From Ornithodoros turicata (Eukaryota; Arthropoda; Arachnida; Ixodida; Argasidae): a stretch of 64,000 bases of DNA. Where the stretch lies: NCBI RefSeq assembly GCF_037126465.1, contig NC_088203.1, forward strand, positions 106,875,507 through 106,939,506, given 5' to 3'. A program made the position numbers and the translations under genes. Positions 1 through 12,494 of the stretch are shown here, in pieces; position 1 is the stretch's first letter, and each line of letters begins with the position of its first letter. Under the pieces are notes generated by a model that worked only from the letters and a program-made list of their open reading frames with translations, was not told where the DNA came from and did no database searches.

Positions 1-50
1 AAAACCTATTAAGAAAAAAATATCGTTGACCGTATGATTCTAGGTGACGT
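1..50. mobile_element. Terminal inverted repeat of a DNA transposon cut by the window edge
   Basis: The first ~50 bases (key stretch GATTCTAGGTGACG at about 37-50) match, with mismatches, the right terminal repeat of the element at 28,010-28,817, which ends GATTCTAGGTGGCG. The element would extend leftward out of the window. No transposase is visible. Confidence 0.55.
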
Positions 51-2779
51 TTATTATAATTCAACGACACATAGTAGCCGCCATTGTTTAATCAATCTCT
101 TCCAAACCTTTTCCGTTCCCGCCCCCTTCGCGATTAGTCTTTTGGTCATACCGTAGACCCCAATCAGTTGCACAATTAATCTCGTCATCTCATCGTTTTT
201 AATCTCACCCCTGACATTGATCCGTGTGCCATATATAGTTTATTCACTGACGTCATTCTCCATCGAGGGCACTATAGCTTCGAAAACGCGAAATCCAAGG
301 TGACTGTCGCGACCGCGAAGTTGCCCACACCTGGTGGTGACTGATCAATCCTCGTGTTGAGAGATAAGCACGTGGTGATGCTCACGTGATACAGCCTGTG
401 ACGTGGTACAGCGCAAAAGATATATTTCACTTCTGGTGATGCAAAATGTATGCTGTGCGTCACACACGGTCGGAGCCACTGGTGGAGTTCCGCGGAGCCG
501 TCGTCGCCGCTGCGCTGAATTAACCCTTTCTTACAGAATCCCTCCGCCAATGTCCTGGACTTTGACTCAATGCCCCATTGGCCAACGCGCTCACTCATCA
601 CCTTCATGCAAACACAAATGCAAAAACAAGTTCACTTCAGCTTACGTTCCACGCTATATCAATTCCGTACTTGTTATCGTAATTCAAAACTTTTATTGAG
701 TAACGGAGCTATAGAGTCGAAATTACACCGGACTCTTTCTTGCTTCGGCACTAAGCAGTGAACGTCGTTTCAGCTCGTGCATCAGTGTTTTTAGTCCACG
801 TGCCACGTCATGGAGCAGTTCCGGCGAAAAATATAGTGCTCTTTGCGAGGCGGATTGGCGTAGCTATCCGAAGGACGTGAAGATCAACGTTGTCAGTGGA
901 ACATTCTGTACTGTTGATGCCTGTTGATGAAGTGTTGGTGCCTACAATTCAGTGAATTGGTATTAAAAAATGCAGCAGTGTGCGTCATGCTGCGCATATA
1001 CGGAACACTACGATCGGACCTGTTTCAAATCCACAAGGTCGCGATAGGTACGCGCGCGCTCCTCCTGCTATCTCATTGGATGCCGCCAATCTTTGCCATT
1101 CGTTGCCTCAAAAGACGACTCTGTTTTCATTGCGTTTTCCTTCTAAACGGTAGAGCTGTGTCAACTAATTTTGCTTGCGTTATACCAACTAAAACACGTA
1201 CTTTCATTTGAGAGCAAGTTGTTTTTGCATTGTAGTGCCACTTTAAGAGCATAGCAAGTTTTTCGTTTTTTTTCCTCCACTTGCTTGTCCCATGGTGAGC
1301 GGGTTCATATTTCCATATTTTTTCTCCTACCATCATCATCATCATCATAATCTATGTTTTATCTAACACTTTTCCATGCATTTCTATGCCAAAGCGCGCC
1401 TTATATACGGAAAAATTCAGTACATAGTTTTTGTAGCCTTCCCCTCTCTCATTGACGTCTTCGTAGCCATCTACATTATAACACCCTCACGGATCTACCT
1501 AAAGGCTGCCGACTTGAAGCAAGAATTTCGCAATTAATAATCCTGGCGACCTTTCAATTCGCGGTCTTTTAATTAGCGGCGATTGGTCCTAGCGCACTTT
1601 AATTAATGTTTTATCGAGAGCGGTGGAATCAAAGAAGTATCCCGCGGTAGTTTCTATATTTAATCAGCATTAAATTGGCGTACTTACGATTGTTATGCTT
1701 CGTGCAACGGTTGGGAAATAAGAGACCAAACGAGTAATTACTGTGTACAGTAGCAGAATACCACACAGTGAAGTAGCTGCTGTATCAAGTTGAAGCATCG
1801 ATAAATAGCAGACCTCTTACCAAGATAGCAACTGAGCCCCAGGGAGTGCTCACGCCGCCCCACTTCTTAATTGGAAACCGTTTGTTCAGGCTACCGTCCG
1901 CACAAACTTGCCAGCAAGAAGCCGAGATCTTTGCGTTACGCAACCGAAGCGAAAAACGACAGCAAGCTTTGGAGATGTTCTGGAAGAGCTGGAAGCGATA
2001 ATGCCTGCTGTATACAGCTACGCTCGGCGCACGTAGCTTCTCGCGAACCAGGTGACCTCGTCACGGTGGAGGACGGAGACCACCCACCATAGTTGTAGAA
2101 GACTGCAATCGTGACACTGTGCGAGCTTTCGAGCTCGCGATGCCTCAGCCCCTCGATCGCTCCTCGATAGAGGGGTCGTGCCTCACCATAGCAGCAGGGT
2201 GCTCCCATGGCATTCTTCGCGGGTGGTACACGGCTTTGCCACTGCGCGTGGGAGAGGGTACGATACACTAAAACTCACTATTGTCACGCCATCGTACTTC
2301 ATGACTGTGCAGAAAATGGCCACTTAGCCGTGCTGTGAAAAGTCTGATTTAAATGAAATTAATCAGATTTATTTTCTTTCTTATTATTTATTTTTATTTG
2401 GCTATCTCTTTATTTTATTTTTTATTTTTTTGCTACCCTGAGTACGCTTGCCCACACGGACCACCTAGACTCCGTTCTAAGTTCTAACCGAATTCCGTCG
2501 CAATTGACCCTCACACAGGACCGCGAAACGAGGTTATTGAACGCAGAACAGATCCTGACACGTGTCAAATAAACCTGGTCACTGGTATTCCAGCAGACTA
2601 CACACCTTTCTAAACTCCCGATGAGGTTGGCCCGCGTACTCCCACACCCCCATATGTCCACTTCTATCTTCTCCTGATAGTCACAGTTGCTTCGTGGTGC
2701 TTAAACGGGAAACAAGGGCAAGATTTCCCTAACCCAGTAACTCCTGATGAGCCCAGTCCCAGTCAACACCCTGAGATCG

Positions 2780-2950
2780 CGTGTGTTATTTGTCTCTTTT
2801 TTTTTCTGTTTTTCCCCTTTTCAGTTTTTGTCGTCCGTTTCCTTTTTTTTTTCTTTTCTTTCTATTTACTTTTTTTTAGCAAGCCGACCTCTGTCTGACT
2901 TACCTTTGCTTTTTTTTTAAATAAACCTGCATATCCCTCCCGGGGCCAAG
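2780..2950 (+). repeat. T-rich retroposon 3' tail with AATAAA then ATATCCC
   Basis: A T-rich stretch is followed by a GCAAGCCGACCTC motif, then AAATAAA (about 2,920-2,927) and ATATCCCTCCC. The same order of motifs recurs at about 27,670-27,850, so this looks like the 3' end of a dispersed retroposon family. No coding sequence is recognisable. Confidence 0.45.
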
Positions 2951-3010
2951 TGAAATCTATGAAGGGCGATAGTCCCTGCTGGAGCTAGTGTAGTGTGAAC
3001 GGACTGACAG

Positions 3011-3176
3011 AGAGTTTTAGTACATCGTACGCTATCGCCTCTGCGTACGTAAGGGATAGCGTTGATTGTTCTGCGCATGCCCATAACAGAAAGAGAGCTT
3101 CGCGCAGTGCGCACAACCACCAACGCTATCTGTTCCGTACGCGATCGCCTCTGCGTACGATGTGCTAAAACGCTCT
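3011..3176. mobile_element. Hairpin MITE, ~165 bp
   Basis: The ends are inverted copies: GTTTTAGTACATCGTACG at the left and the complement of CGTACGATGTGCTAAAAC at the right. The interior also pairs (GCGTTG near 3,060 with CAACGC near 3,120). A second copy is at 27,317-27,473 and a third partial one near 27,556-27,640. It has no coding capacity. Confidence 0.75.
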
Positions 3177-3511
3177 ATTATAGTATATACAACGCTTGCG
3201 TTGCGAAAGCGCACGGTATTATCCAACAGCGGATGGCTGGTCATTCTGGCATGGCCGGGAAAACTACGCCGCACATGTAGCAGCCTTCCGAGCGTTCCGG
3301 TCGGAGCGGTCGAGCGTACTTGACTTGTTCTGACGTGCGGTTAATGCTTATATCTCTAGCGGACACGCGTCGAAAATTACGTCGTCACCTTGCAAGATAG
3401 ATCCAGCAACGCTTTTATGATTCCTGTCAAGGCTTCCGACTCAATGTCCCGTACAGTGAGTTTCTACAAAGATCGGGAAAGTTGTCTCCCCCAACTGTGA
3501 ATCACATCCTA

Positions 3512-4048
3512 TACACTCTAAGAAAAAAAGGAGTACTTTTACTCCTTTTGGGGACTAAATGCATTGCCACAAAAAATACTCCCTTTCGGGAGTAAATGCA
3601 CGGGAGTAAATGAATGTTACAGATTGGAGACTGCATTTCACGCGCTGTTGTAAGAGTCCCAAGTACATAATTCGTGTGCATGCATGAAAATATTTTGAAG
3701 CAAACCGTCAACCGCGATATATCGAGTAATATAAAATCTTGCGCCATACATATGGCACAATTTGCGAAGAAAGATGCGCTAACTGTTTCTTACTCTGTGT
3801 GGCTCGAAAATTGATACGTTGGCTGAGTTATGCAGCCTTATGCCGTTCAAATTGACCAAGGGCATATATTTACGTAGACTGTTGCAGTCAGGAAACCATT
3901 CGCGAAGCTCAGTGACAATTTGCAGTCCTGGGGAGTAAATGTCGGGACTAAATGCCGGGTTAGGGGAGTAAAATGGGGAGTAATTGCAGACTAGGGGAGT
4001 AGAAACTGCGATTACTCCCCGTTTTACTCTTTTTTTTCTTAGAGTGTA
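3512..4048. mobile_element. 537-bp non-autonomous TIR element
   Basis: It begins TACACTCTAAGAAAAAAAGG and ends with the reverse complement of TACACTCTAAGAAAAAAAAG, giving terminal inverted repeats of ~27 bp. Copies of GGGAGTAAATG-like words recur in subterminal positions at both ends. Open frames inside are short and unconvincing, so it is non-autonomous. Confidence 0.8.
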
Positions 4049-4961
4049 GTTGTCCCTGAAGAAGCAATGGAGTGGCCTTTCAATGGTTTCTTGGCCTTCA
4101 TGGCGCTCAAGTGGCTTTGAGGCAGACGGGCACAAAGATCGAAAGCTTAGGAATGTGAGTGAACTTATGCGACGCTTCATATCACGTACTCTGCGACAGT
4201 CTTTCTTTACCTTGCCTTTTTATCTGTTTTCTTTTTTTTTCATTCTTCTCATTCATTTCCCCCCACAAGCGGTTGCTGATCAGTCAACTTTAACTGTTGC
4301 GAAGTATAGCCACGTTTGCGGAATTACCATATCCATGCTTCTGCTGGGTACACGGGGCTAAAATCAGGTGCCATTTATGCATCGGGATGTTATCGGTCGA
4401 AATGAGCGCGTGTACGTACCCATCCGCAACCCGCGCCGTTGTGACTACGCCAAGTGCAGCACACTCGCAATTTACCCGTAACTAACAGCGTCACTGATTT
4501 ACTGAATAGGAAAACTGTAGAACGAATGAGAAGAGAGATCTGAGTGACGGATAGTTCTGATCGTGTCTAAACGTGGTATAACAGCGATTGTACATGCCAT
4601 AAAGAGGCTGCGGACTCATGCTCCACAGCGAGTGCACTGAAGAATTGAAAGAAAAAAAAAGTATACTTCAGTAGATGCAGGTAATGCGGGTGCATCCCCA
4701 ATACCCGCTGACGCATTCCGGGTACAACCGTATTTTACCTGCAGCGACACTGAATTTCGTCCAGCGAAACCTTCGCGGGCATCTGCGCATAGCCGCGGGT
4801 ACACTTCTCATCCAGTGTAAAAGAACCTCGAGAAGAAGAAGAAGGAGTGTTCCAGAACAGTCGCACATTTATCGAGCTCTGCCACGTTTCTTGAGATTTA
4901 ATTATTTGTGGCCTCCCGCGGTTGGCTTCCTGTCGGGTGGTCTACCCAAGGATTCTACAAA

Positions 4962-6344
4962 ATGTCGACCATGTCTACCAGCGTCCCTGCGGCGCCGGTC
5001 TTGGCCACCGTGAGACCTCCCAAGGATCACGCTTTCAACTTCACTGTCCCCGATGGGGTTCCCGTAGACGGCGTCCTCGATGCCGTCTGTGATTTGGTCG
5101 GTGATGACCATGTACACTCGCTTCAGCACCAGGGTGGCCTCAGCTTCCAAGTGACTGCGAAACACACACGTGCACGTGACTCCTTCCTCGAAGCCGGCAA
5201 GGTTGTCATGGGCGATATTGAGGTACCGTTGGAACCTATTACAACTTCCAGGATAGTATACATAACTGTCAAGCGACTCCCCGAGTATGTCTCCGACGAT
5301 GCTCTTGTTCATGCCCTTGCTCCGTTTGGAACAGTCAAAGCGTTTTCGTTTCCGGTCTACAAAGATCGTCCGAATATCCGAAACGGCATCCGCCTGGTCA
5401 AGTTTGAGATGAAAAAACCAGTGCCCAACTTCCTATCCGTTGGGAGTGATCGGGCGATGATTGATTACAAGGGCATCAAGAAAGTTTGTGGCAGATGCGG
5501 CTCTGAGGGCCATATCCGGAGCGACTGTAAGGTCCCTCGTTGTGAACAATGTGCCGTGTTTGGTCACGCTACGGCGGGTTGTCGCGCCCTGTGCCGTCGC
5601 TGTGGTCACAACCACGCAACGGTTGACTGCACCATGCGACGTTCGTATTCTTCGGCCGCGCGTGGCCTACAACAAGACTTTCCCAGGGCTACCGCATCGT
5701 CTGAAGATGCTTCACATCAAATGCAGGCATCAGACGTTCCTCCTCTGCCAGAGGTTAGCAATATGGCCTGTGCACCCGAAGAGACCCTTCCTGAACATCA
5801 AGCGGACGACGTCGCCGCTGATGGCGGAGTCAGTATTTTGGGAAGCGACTCTGCTTTGCTGTCTACTGGTGACGCTGAAATGGAAGTGGACGCCGTCGCC
5901 ATCCCGGAAGACAGAGCGGCCGCATCCGATACGCTCGATCTGTGCACTCGGCCTGTGACGTGTGCTCCCCCTCCAACTTACCCTATGGTAGAAGAAGTAG
6001 TGGTAGAGGCAGCTATTCCCGACCAGGGCAACATGAAGGGGCTGGACGTAAGATCATCTCCTCCAAGCTTCTGCACCAGTGAAACTTCGACTTCAGTGTA
6101 TTCGCTGCAACGTTCCGACAGCGATGAGCCCCCTGTTGGGAATTGTGTAAGGAAACACCAATCCAACCTCACCTCGTCTGGTGATGGGACTGATGCATCC
6201 AACGGGAAGCCGAAACGCCATCACAAGAAGCCGCGGACTGGTTCTCCTAGGCTTCATGCTGTTCATGCTGTATCTCCTGAAGACGATTCATGCGACGGAT
6301 ATTTTGTGCTCTTTTCCATTCACTTATGGCTCTTCATATCATAA
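4962..6344 (+). CDS. LINE ORF1 protein with three CCHC zinc knuckles
   Basis: This would be the nucleic-acid-binding, RNP-forming protein of the Tx1-like LINE. The ATG at 4,962 (context CAAAATGTC) gives 460 residues; an in-frame ATG at 4,908 would add 18 residues and is less likely. Residues ~85-165 resemble an RRM-like beta-alpha fold (RIVYITVKRLPEYVSDDALV region). Three knuckles follow at about residues 176-227: CGRCGSEGHIRSDC, CEQCAVFGHATAGC and CRRCGHNHATVDC. The rest is acidic and low complexity with a basic C-terminus (KRHHKKPR). The frame is intact, in contrast to ORF2. ORF1 overlaps the ORF2 start at 6,326 by about 19 bases. Confidence 0.8.
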   Translation: MSTMSTSVPAAPVLATVRPPKDHAFNFTVPDGVPVDGVLDAVCDLVGDDHVHSLQHQGGLSFQVTAKHTRARDSFLEAGKVVMGDIEVPLEPITTSRIVYITVKRLPEYVSDDALVHALAPFGTVKAFSFPVYKDRPNIRNGIRLVKFEMKKPVPNFLSVGSDRAMIDYKGIKKVCGRCGSEGHIRSDCKVPRCEQCAVFGHATAGCRALCRRCGHNHATVDCTMRRSYSSAARGLQQDFPRATASSEDASHQMQASDVPPLPEVSNMACAPEETLPEHQADDVAADGGVSILGSDSALLSTGDAEMEVDAVAIPEDRAAASDTLDLCTRPVTCAPPPTYPMVEEVVVEAAIPDQGNMKGLDVRSSPPSFCTSETSTSVYSLQRSDSDEPPVGNCVRKHQSNLTSSGDGTDASNGKPKRHHKKPRTGSPRLHAVHAVSPEDDSCDGYFVLFSIHLWLFIS

Positions 6345-9300
6345 CTCTTAACGTGCAAGGACTCAGATCAGCGCCCAAGCAGACAGCTGCTATACAATTC
6401 GCGCGCAGCTTGAACTGTGACCTGCTCTTCTTACAAGAAACTCATTTCACGTGTTACGCGGATGTCATCTCATTCACTCAACGATGCAATGTCCGCGCAT
6501 TCTTCAGCTTTGGCTCTGCGCATCAGTGCGGTGTAGGAGTTGTTATACTCAATCGCAACTTGTTGTCCCACAGCTATGCGAGATATGATGCAGACGCGCG
6601 TGCGCTTCGTTCTGATTTCTTTGTCGGGTGCAGGAAACTGACATTTTTCACCGTTTATGCTCCTGCCCGTGTGAGTGAGACCAATTCCTTTTCCTATAAT
6701 TTTCGCACTAGTTTTGTTTCGTCTGACGCCGTCTTGTGTGGGGACTTCAACTGTGTTGTCTCACGCAACGCTGCCTCGTTGATGCCTGGACACATTTACA
6801 CGGTTCGACGTTTGCAGCTACGTGGTCTCGCGGCCAGTCGTCGAGCCGCCTAGATCGCTTCTACGTCCCGCCCTTTCTCCAGGCACATATTTTGGGGCGC
6901 AGAGTAGCTAGCACACGTCAGCTTGGTGTTCACGTGAGTGATCATGATGCTGTGATCCATTCCCTCAATATCGAACAGTTTCTGGTGGGCGGAAATGTTC
7001 GTTGGCGTCTTGATACCTCGTTGCTGCTAGATGACGGAGTTGTGGCCGATGTGAAGACCAAAATTGAAGATTACCTTTCGGTTCGCACGCCATCAGCAAT
7101 GGAGTGGGAAACCTTTAAAGTTTGGGCGCGAGGCGTACTTTCGTCGTGGGGTCGTCAGCGTGCACGTGAGCGGACGTCTGCCCTCAAACGACTGGCGGCA
7201 AAGATACGTATCGTGAGAAGAGGGGCACCGCTGACGCCACTAATGAGAGAATACTTGGAAACTCTACAGGAACGTTACCTTCTCGCCCTTCAGTCACCTC
7301 CTGGAAAAATGCGACAAAACCATTTGCAAGCGCAGGCCCTCGCTGGTCACGGTGTTGTGACATATCTGCATTCCTCCCGGCAGACCGAGCACAGACTGTC
7401 TTCCAGTTTCCGCCGATCTGATGGCAGCATTACTGAAGACTCTGATGAGGTTCTCGGCGGATTTGAATATTTCTTCCGGGCCTTGTACGCTGATTCGCCG
7501 ATTGTAAACGGACACAATGCCTTTTTGGATGGACTCCCAATCCTCCCTCAGGTGGACCGAGAGGCACTGGCGCAGCCTCTTTGTATCGGAGAGTTGGATA
7601 CTGCTGTGCGAAGAACAGTACCAGGGAAAAGTCCTGGCCCTGATGGCCTTCCCTTAGAATTTTATAAGACTTTTTGGCCTTCTCTTCGGTGGTTCTTTTT
7701 TGAAGTGGTGCGCAATAGCCTGGATGGTGCTCCGTTGCCAGAATCGTTCGGCTCCGGGCACATAGTGCTGCTCCCAAAGAACTGTGGTGATTTGGCCAAT
7801 CCCGAAAACTGGCGTCCAATAACGCTTCTGAACTGCGACTATAAGCTTGTCACATCTATCTTGTCCTGTCGAATTCAGAGCGTTCTTCCTTCTGTGGTGC
7901 ACCATTCCCAGACCTGCACTGTACCAGGGCGAACAATGTATGATACACTATCAGGGTTGAGAGATATGCTACCCTACGTGTCCATGCGAATATCGGATGG
8001 GTCCCTGTTGTCCCTTGACCAGAAGTAGGCGTTTGACCGTGTGGCCCATTGTTACATGTTCGCTGTGCTTGAGACATATGGCTTCCCTGAATGGATCTGT
8101 AATGCAATCAAACACCTTTACCGCAACCATCGTAGTTCCTTGCACATCTTGCAAAGGTTTTCGAGAGAATTCCCTGTTTCAAGAGGAGTGCGTCAAGGCT
8201 GCCCTCTTTCGCCTGCTTTGTTTACCCTGGTAATTGACCCATTCCTCTGGAACATTGACACGAATTCGGGGATCTGTGGTTTCCCTCTCCCCCAATCAGG
8301 CGAGTGGAAGGTGACTGCCTAAGCTGATGATGTAACGGTTCTTCTACGTGATGTTGACTCTGCATTCGAAGTATTGCGTGTGTACGAGTCCTATGCTGCG
8401 GTGTCTGGGGGTGCCCTGAGCTACCAGAAGACCAGGCTCATGCCCCTCGGGAATCCTGCGCAGTACCTGTCTCTCCCCTTCCAGCACGCCACTTCGCTGA
8501 AGATACTCGCTGTTGTGTTTGACAATCGTGGGCCTACGGCTGACAATTGGACAAGGGCCCTTGAAGAGCTGCGAGCAAAATGTGAAGCTGCCTCGCCCTA
8601 CGAACTTTCTTACCGAGAGCGAACGTACCTTCTCCGGTGTATTTTATCAGGCCGTTTGTGGCATCTGAGCCACATCTCAATGGCCCCACAATCAGTTGTG
8701 GTCCGGATTCATTCATGTTTTCTTTCTTTCTTTTGGAAGAAGCGAAGAGGGCCTATAGCACGTGCAGTGTTGTCATTTGACGAATCTGTTGGCGGCGTAA
8801 ATATGCCAGACTTCGGTCTTATGAACCGTGGAATCGCCCTGAGTACGACCTTACGAAGTCTCTTTAGCGTCGATGACACCCCTTCTAAGGTATTGTTAAC
8901 CTACTGGATGGCGCCGTTTCTGAGTGATTTCCTGCACGTGGCCGTTGATCCGCAAGCAGCAGTGGTACCTCAGCGTTTCCATGCAGCCGTTCGCGCATAT
9001 CACCAAAAACTGTCGTCCATTGTCCCCGTCCGCAGCTTGGCATCTGCTTCAGCTTCTTCCATGGCAAGAAGGTGCTACAGAACAGTGTCACAACATGTGA
9101 CTGTGTGCGAAGACGAATGGAGCAAGCGGCAAACATATCGTGGGCAACTGTATGCGCCTCTCTGCCTGGATTTCTACAAGACGTCATGTGGAGCTTTGCC
9201 TGGGGAATCCAGCCTACTCGTGATCGTCTCCACACGTGGAATGTAACAGCGTCCGACATTTGTCCATATTGTACGCACCAGGAGACTAACCAGCATGTCA

Positions 9301-9644
9301 TCTTCGAGTGTCACGTTGCTCGTACGTTCTGGAGCATAGTCAGGCGGTCCACACGCATCTTGTGTCCTGTACAGTTCGACCGTAGGTGGCCACATCGGCT
9401 AAGTGTATTGCTCACCGCGTGTGGTGCTTCTGTGCTGTGGAAAGCTCGTTGTTCTGCTGTGGCCCGACGTCAGCGGACGACGCCTATCTTCTTGTTGGTT
9501 CGCAACGTGCGCGTTTTGCTCACCAAAGTGTTACAGCACGAACTACTCGCTTTAGGTGTGCAGGGGTTCGCGCGCAAATGGTGTAATCGCCCCTCGATCT
9601 TGTATCACAATGGGTGTGTGACCGTCTCTGGTGCGCCCCCATGA
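6326..9644 (+). pseudogene. LINE ORF2: endonuclease + reverse transcriptase, broken
   Basis: Starts MALHIITLNVQGLRS with endonuclease motifs LQETH, YAPAR and GDFNC. A frameshift near 6,760 also coincides with loss of sequence normally found between GDFN and the LVDAW-like motif. It continues in another frame with SRLDRFYV and VSDHDAV, then the RT domain (SPGPDGLPLEFYK, NWRPITLL). A TAG at 8,026 falls inside motif A (SLDQ K-stop-AFDRV). A TAA at 8,320 replaces the tyrosine of the YADD box, leaving stop-ADDV. RGVRQGCPLSPALF (motif B) is intact. A second frameshift near 9,100-9,250 leads to the C-terminal zinc-binding segment CPYCTHQETNQHVIFEC, ending at 9,644. Not functional. Confidence 0.85.
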
Positions 9645-9869
9645 ACGTCATTCACGTGCTCATATTTGCCCTGTAAATACTCTGCACCTGTGTATATATT
9701 CCTACTTAATATGTACTGCATTCCATACTGTACATAATCGCAGACATCTAGGGTGGTGGTCTTAGGGAGTACTGTATGTATGTTTGTATGTATATATGTA
9801 AGGAAGTGTGAAGTAGTGGATCTAGAGTGGTTTGTAAGCATATGTGTATGTAAGGTGTACGTCAACTAA

Positions 9870-10620
9870 CGTGGGAAGTAGCAGTTCTTATTCCGTTCTT
9901 GAGTTTAATAAATTTTCGTTTAACAAGAACTTTTCCGGTGTGCGACGAACCGCAATACGCGCCCAGGTATGACCGCGCGATATGCCTTCTGTTGGATTTT
10001 ACAACTTCGAGCACTAGAATAGAATAAAAACAGAAAGAAAAAAGCTGAAAACGTGGGTCGCTCTGGTGCGACCAGCTGTTCGCACCACTTGAGACGCTTG
10101 CACGATGTGTGAAAGCACTGAATGGTTTCAAAGATTATTTCATCACGTATGTCCTTGAGATAGTTCCCCAGGGCACACAGCGCACGTTGTTGGTGCTGCT
10201 TTGGCCAGCTCCCCAGTACCTTCTCAACACTAAAAGGTCGGTTGTCAAGTTCAGCGAGGGCGTCTTTCGAGCACTCTTAGAAACCCATCAGAACTCCGCC
10301 AGGGCTTTGACGAGAAAGGGCCCCGTTGTGCCTCGAGCACCTCCCGTGGTAGCGCCGGTGCTTCCTCCAAGTCCAGAGCAAGTGTTTCTTCCCTCCACTC
10401 ACCGGAGTCGAGGATCGTTTAAGAATACTAACTGCGTTTCTGGATGGATGCGGAAGGAACCATTCTTCCATCGGAAACCTGTAGCGAACAAGACATCACC
10501 GTCTTCGCAACCGTTTAACCCAGTGGTTTTCAACCTTCTTTGCAAGACACATAACAGACAAACAGGGAATTAACACACCGATCCCAATATTCATATGAAC
10601 AGACTGAGGCAGCCACGGAC
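9870..10620. other. Non-coding, contains a dispersed repeat
   Basis: No convincing gene. 10,014-10,165 resembles 16,337-16,460: both have an A-rich GAATA..GAAAGAAAAAA stretch, then GATGTGTGAAAGCACTGA and a diverged ~50-bp block. This is a low-copy dispersed repeat of unknown class. Open frames around 10,109-10,573 look like chance. Confidence 0.4.
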
Positions 10621-11531
10621 CCGATGTGCATTAAATGTAAACGGAGACGTATAACCTTCGTTCGAAGTGAGACTCGTATGCGATACGCTTCTCTAATCCT
10701 GCTCGATTTGGTGACCGCGGCTCAAGCTTCTAGCGGTCACTTCGGACTCGCTTTAGAGTTAGGGAATAGAGTTCCCGCTTTATGGATGTTAATTCAAAAA
10801 ATACTTCGTTAAACCGACACGGAAATGATGCCCAATAAACTTGAGGCGGGAAAAAACCATGAAACAACCAATTATGAAAATGGACCTCACGAATCTGCAG
10901 ACTAGATATCTCCGGAATTCTTATCGTCTTATTCGTTCTTGGACACTGATCATTCAGTCCACTATCGGCTGCCTGTTTACAGCGCCGCCATTAGTTCAAA
11001 AACCTATCGGCGAATATTCCCTTCCCAACACTGTTTCATTTGGAACGTAATACGACGATGACCTTCTCCTTATTCGTGTCCTGTCCTTTCTAACCCCTTT
11101 ACTTTCCATCCCTCTGAGACTCCCGTTGCCATTCAGCAAGAACGAAAAGATTCTCCAGGTGTTCTAACTTTGAGCGTACGTTCCTTCCAGAAAGGCTCAT
11201 CCCTATAATTATTCTAACGGCGAACTCGTCGACTCCTGTTGTTGGCACCCAAGCTTTTTCTCTCTTGCTTCGTCGCATGACCTTCACCTACGTGATACAT
11301 TTTGTGCCACTGCAAAACGAGAAAGTGTGAAAGCAATTTGTTCGAGAAGTGTCATCCTCTGCCTTTGAGTTCGCCTTAATTAAGCTCTCGTCAAGGAGGC
11401 ATGGATTTTATAATACCCCGTTGGACGTGCGGCTAATTATCGTTAATTAAAAGCGATAAAACTCTGCATAAAGAGACGCAGAACAGGCAAGCAGGTTTTA
11501 TTTGAACGCGACGCCGTTCGTCTTGTAACTC

Positions 11532-12100
11532 TTAGGGTACATTTATGCTGCAGCATCGCTGCTCGCTGCAGCTTCAAGCACATCGCTGTTCGCATAACCG
11601 CTAGGGTGCGTTTACCCTGCAGATTGCTCAAGATGCTGCTCGCTTTCGCTATATCAGTCGCCTAGCAGCGTTCACTGTGGAAGGATGGAAACGAGGAAAA
11701 GTGGGAAGGAGGAAACCGACTTCATCACAACCAATCGCAGGTCGGATTTCAAGACGCCAGTCATCAATGATACCAGGAAGACAAACATGTTTACATTCCT
11801 AGGTGCAGCGAGCAGAGCGGCAAGCAGCGGCGAGGATAAGCGAGCAGCCAGGCTGCAGGGTAAATGCACCAACAGAAAGCTCTGTGTTTGACCTGTCATC
11901 GCCAGAAGTCAGGTAGTCCCCGGGCATGTTCAAACATGTTTGGCAGCATTGTTGTGGCGATGATCATGGCGTGCATCTTTGGCAAGCAGCGATGCTGCAG
12001 CATGAACGCGCCCACAGAGATACATGTGTTTGTTTCGTCATCGCCAAACAGCGATGTGCCATGTGCCAGCAGCGATGCTGCAGCATAAATGTACCCTTAA
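11532..12100. mobile_element. 569-bp TIR element with CTTA/TTAA flanks
   Basis: The left end GGGTACATTTATGCTGCAGC (from 11,535) is matched in inverted orientation at 12,069-12,097, giving ~29-bp TIRs continuing into ATCGCTGC. The flanking tetramers are CTTA (left) and TTAA (right), suggesting a TTAA-type target with one substitution, as for piggyBac-like elements. No transposase frame is present. Confidence 0.7.
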
Positions 12101-12460
12101 GATCTAAATGCGTCAGGAAGAGGCGGGAAAGAGAAGCCATCCGCGGATATGCCGTTAGGAGATGGACACATACGCACCCAAACGTCCGCATAGAGTAACT
12201 TATTTATTTGTAGCTGACTTTCAAGTTCAGGGAAAAAGGGAAGGAGCTGAGGACACCAACAGGAGCAGTAACCCGACAGCACGCGCGGGAGCGGCACAGA
12301 AATGGGAGGACAGTTTCGGTAACGGTGAGGCCCCCGTGACAAACGGCCTGTAAGCATATATGCACAGACAAAAAAAGCAGCGTTAGGAATGTGTACCAGG
12401 CACGTTGGAATAACAGGAGAAGAAGAAAACGAAACAGCGTTTTCCTTCCAACTCCTCTAT

Positions 12461-12494
<34 letters not shown>

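Larger units (their letters stand above)
4900..9870 (+). mobile_element. Tx1/L1-superfamily LINE, near full length, inactive
   Basis: A two-ORF non-LTR retrotransposon. ORF1 is a CCHC zinc-knuckle protein. ORF2 has an AP-like endonuclease, a reverse transcriptase and a C-terminal zinc-binding region. The RT words WRPITLLNCDYK and TVPGRTMYD are typical of the Tx1 branch of the L1 superfamily. ORF2 carries two frameshifts and two stops. I cannot fix the exact ends: the 5' UTR may begin somewhat before 4,900, and the 3' UTR runs to about 9.87 kb without a clear poly(A). Confidence 0.85.

Noticed and set aside
10109..10573. 154-codon plus-strand open frame
   Set aside because: Its start lies in a dispersed repeat found again at 16.4 kb. 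No domain or conserved motif is seen.
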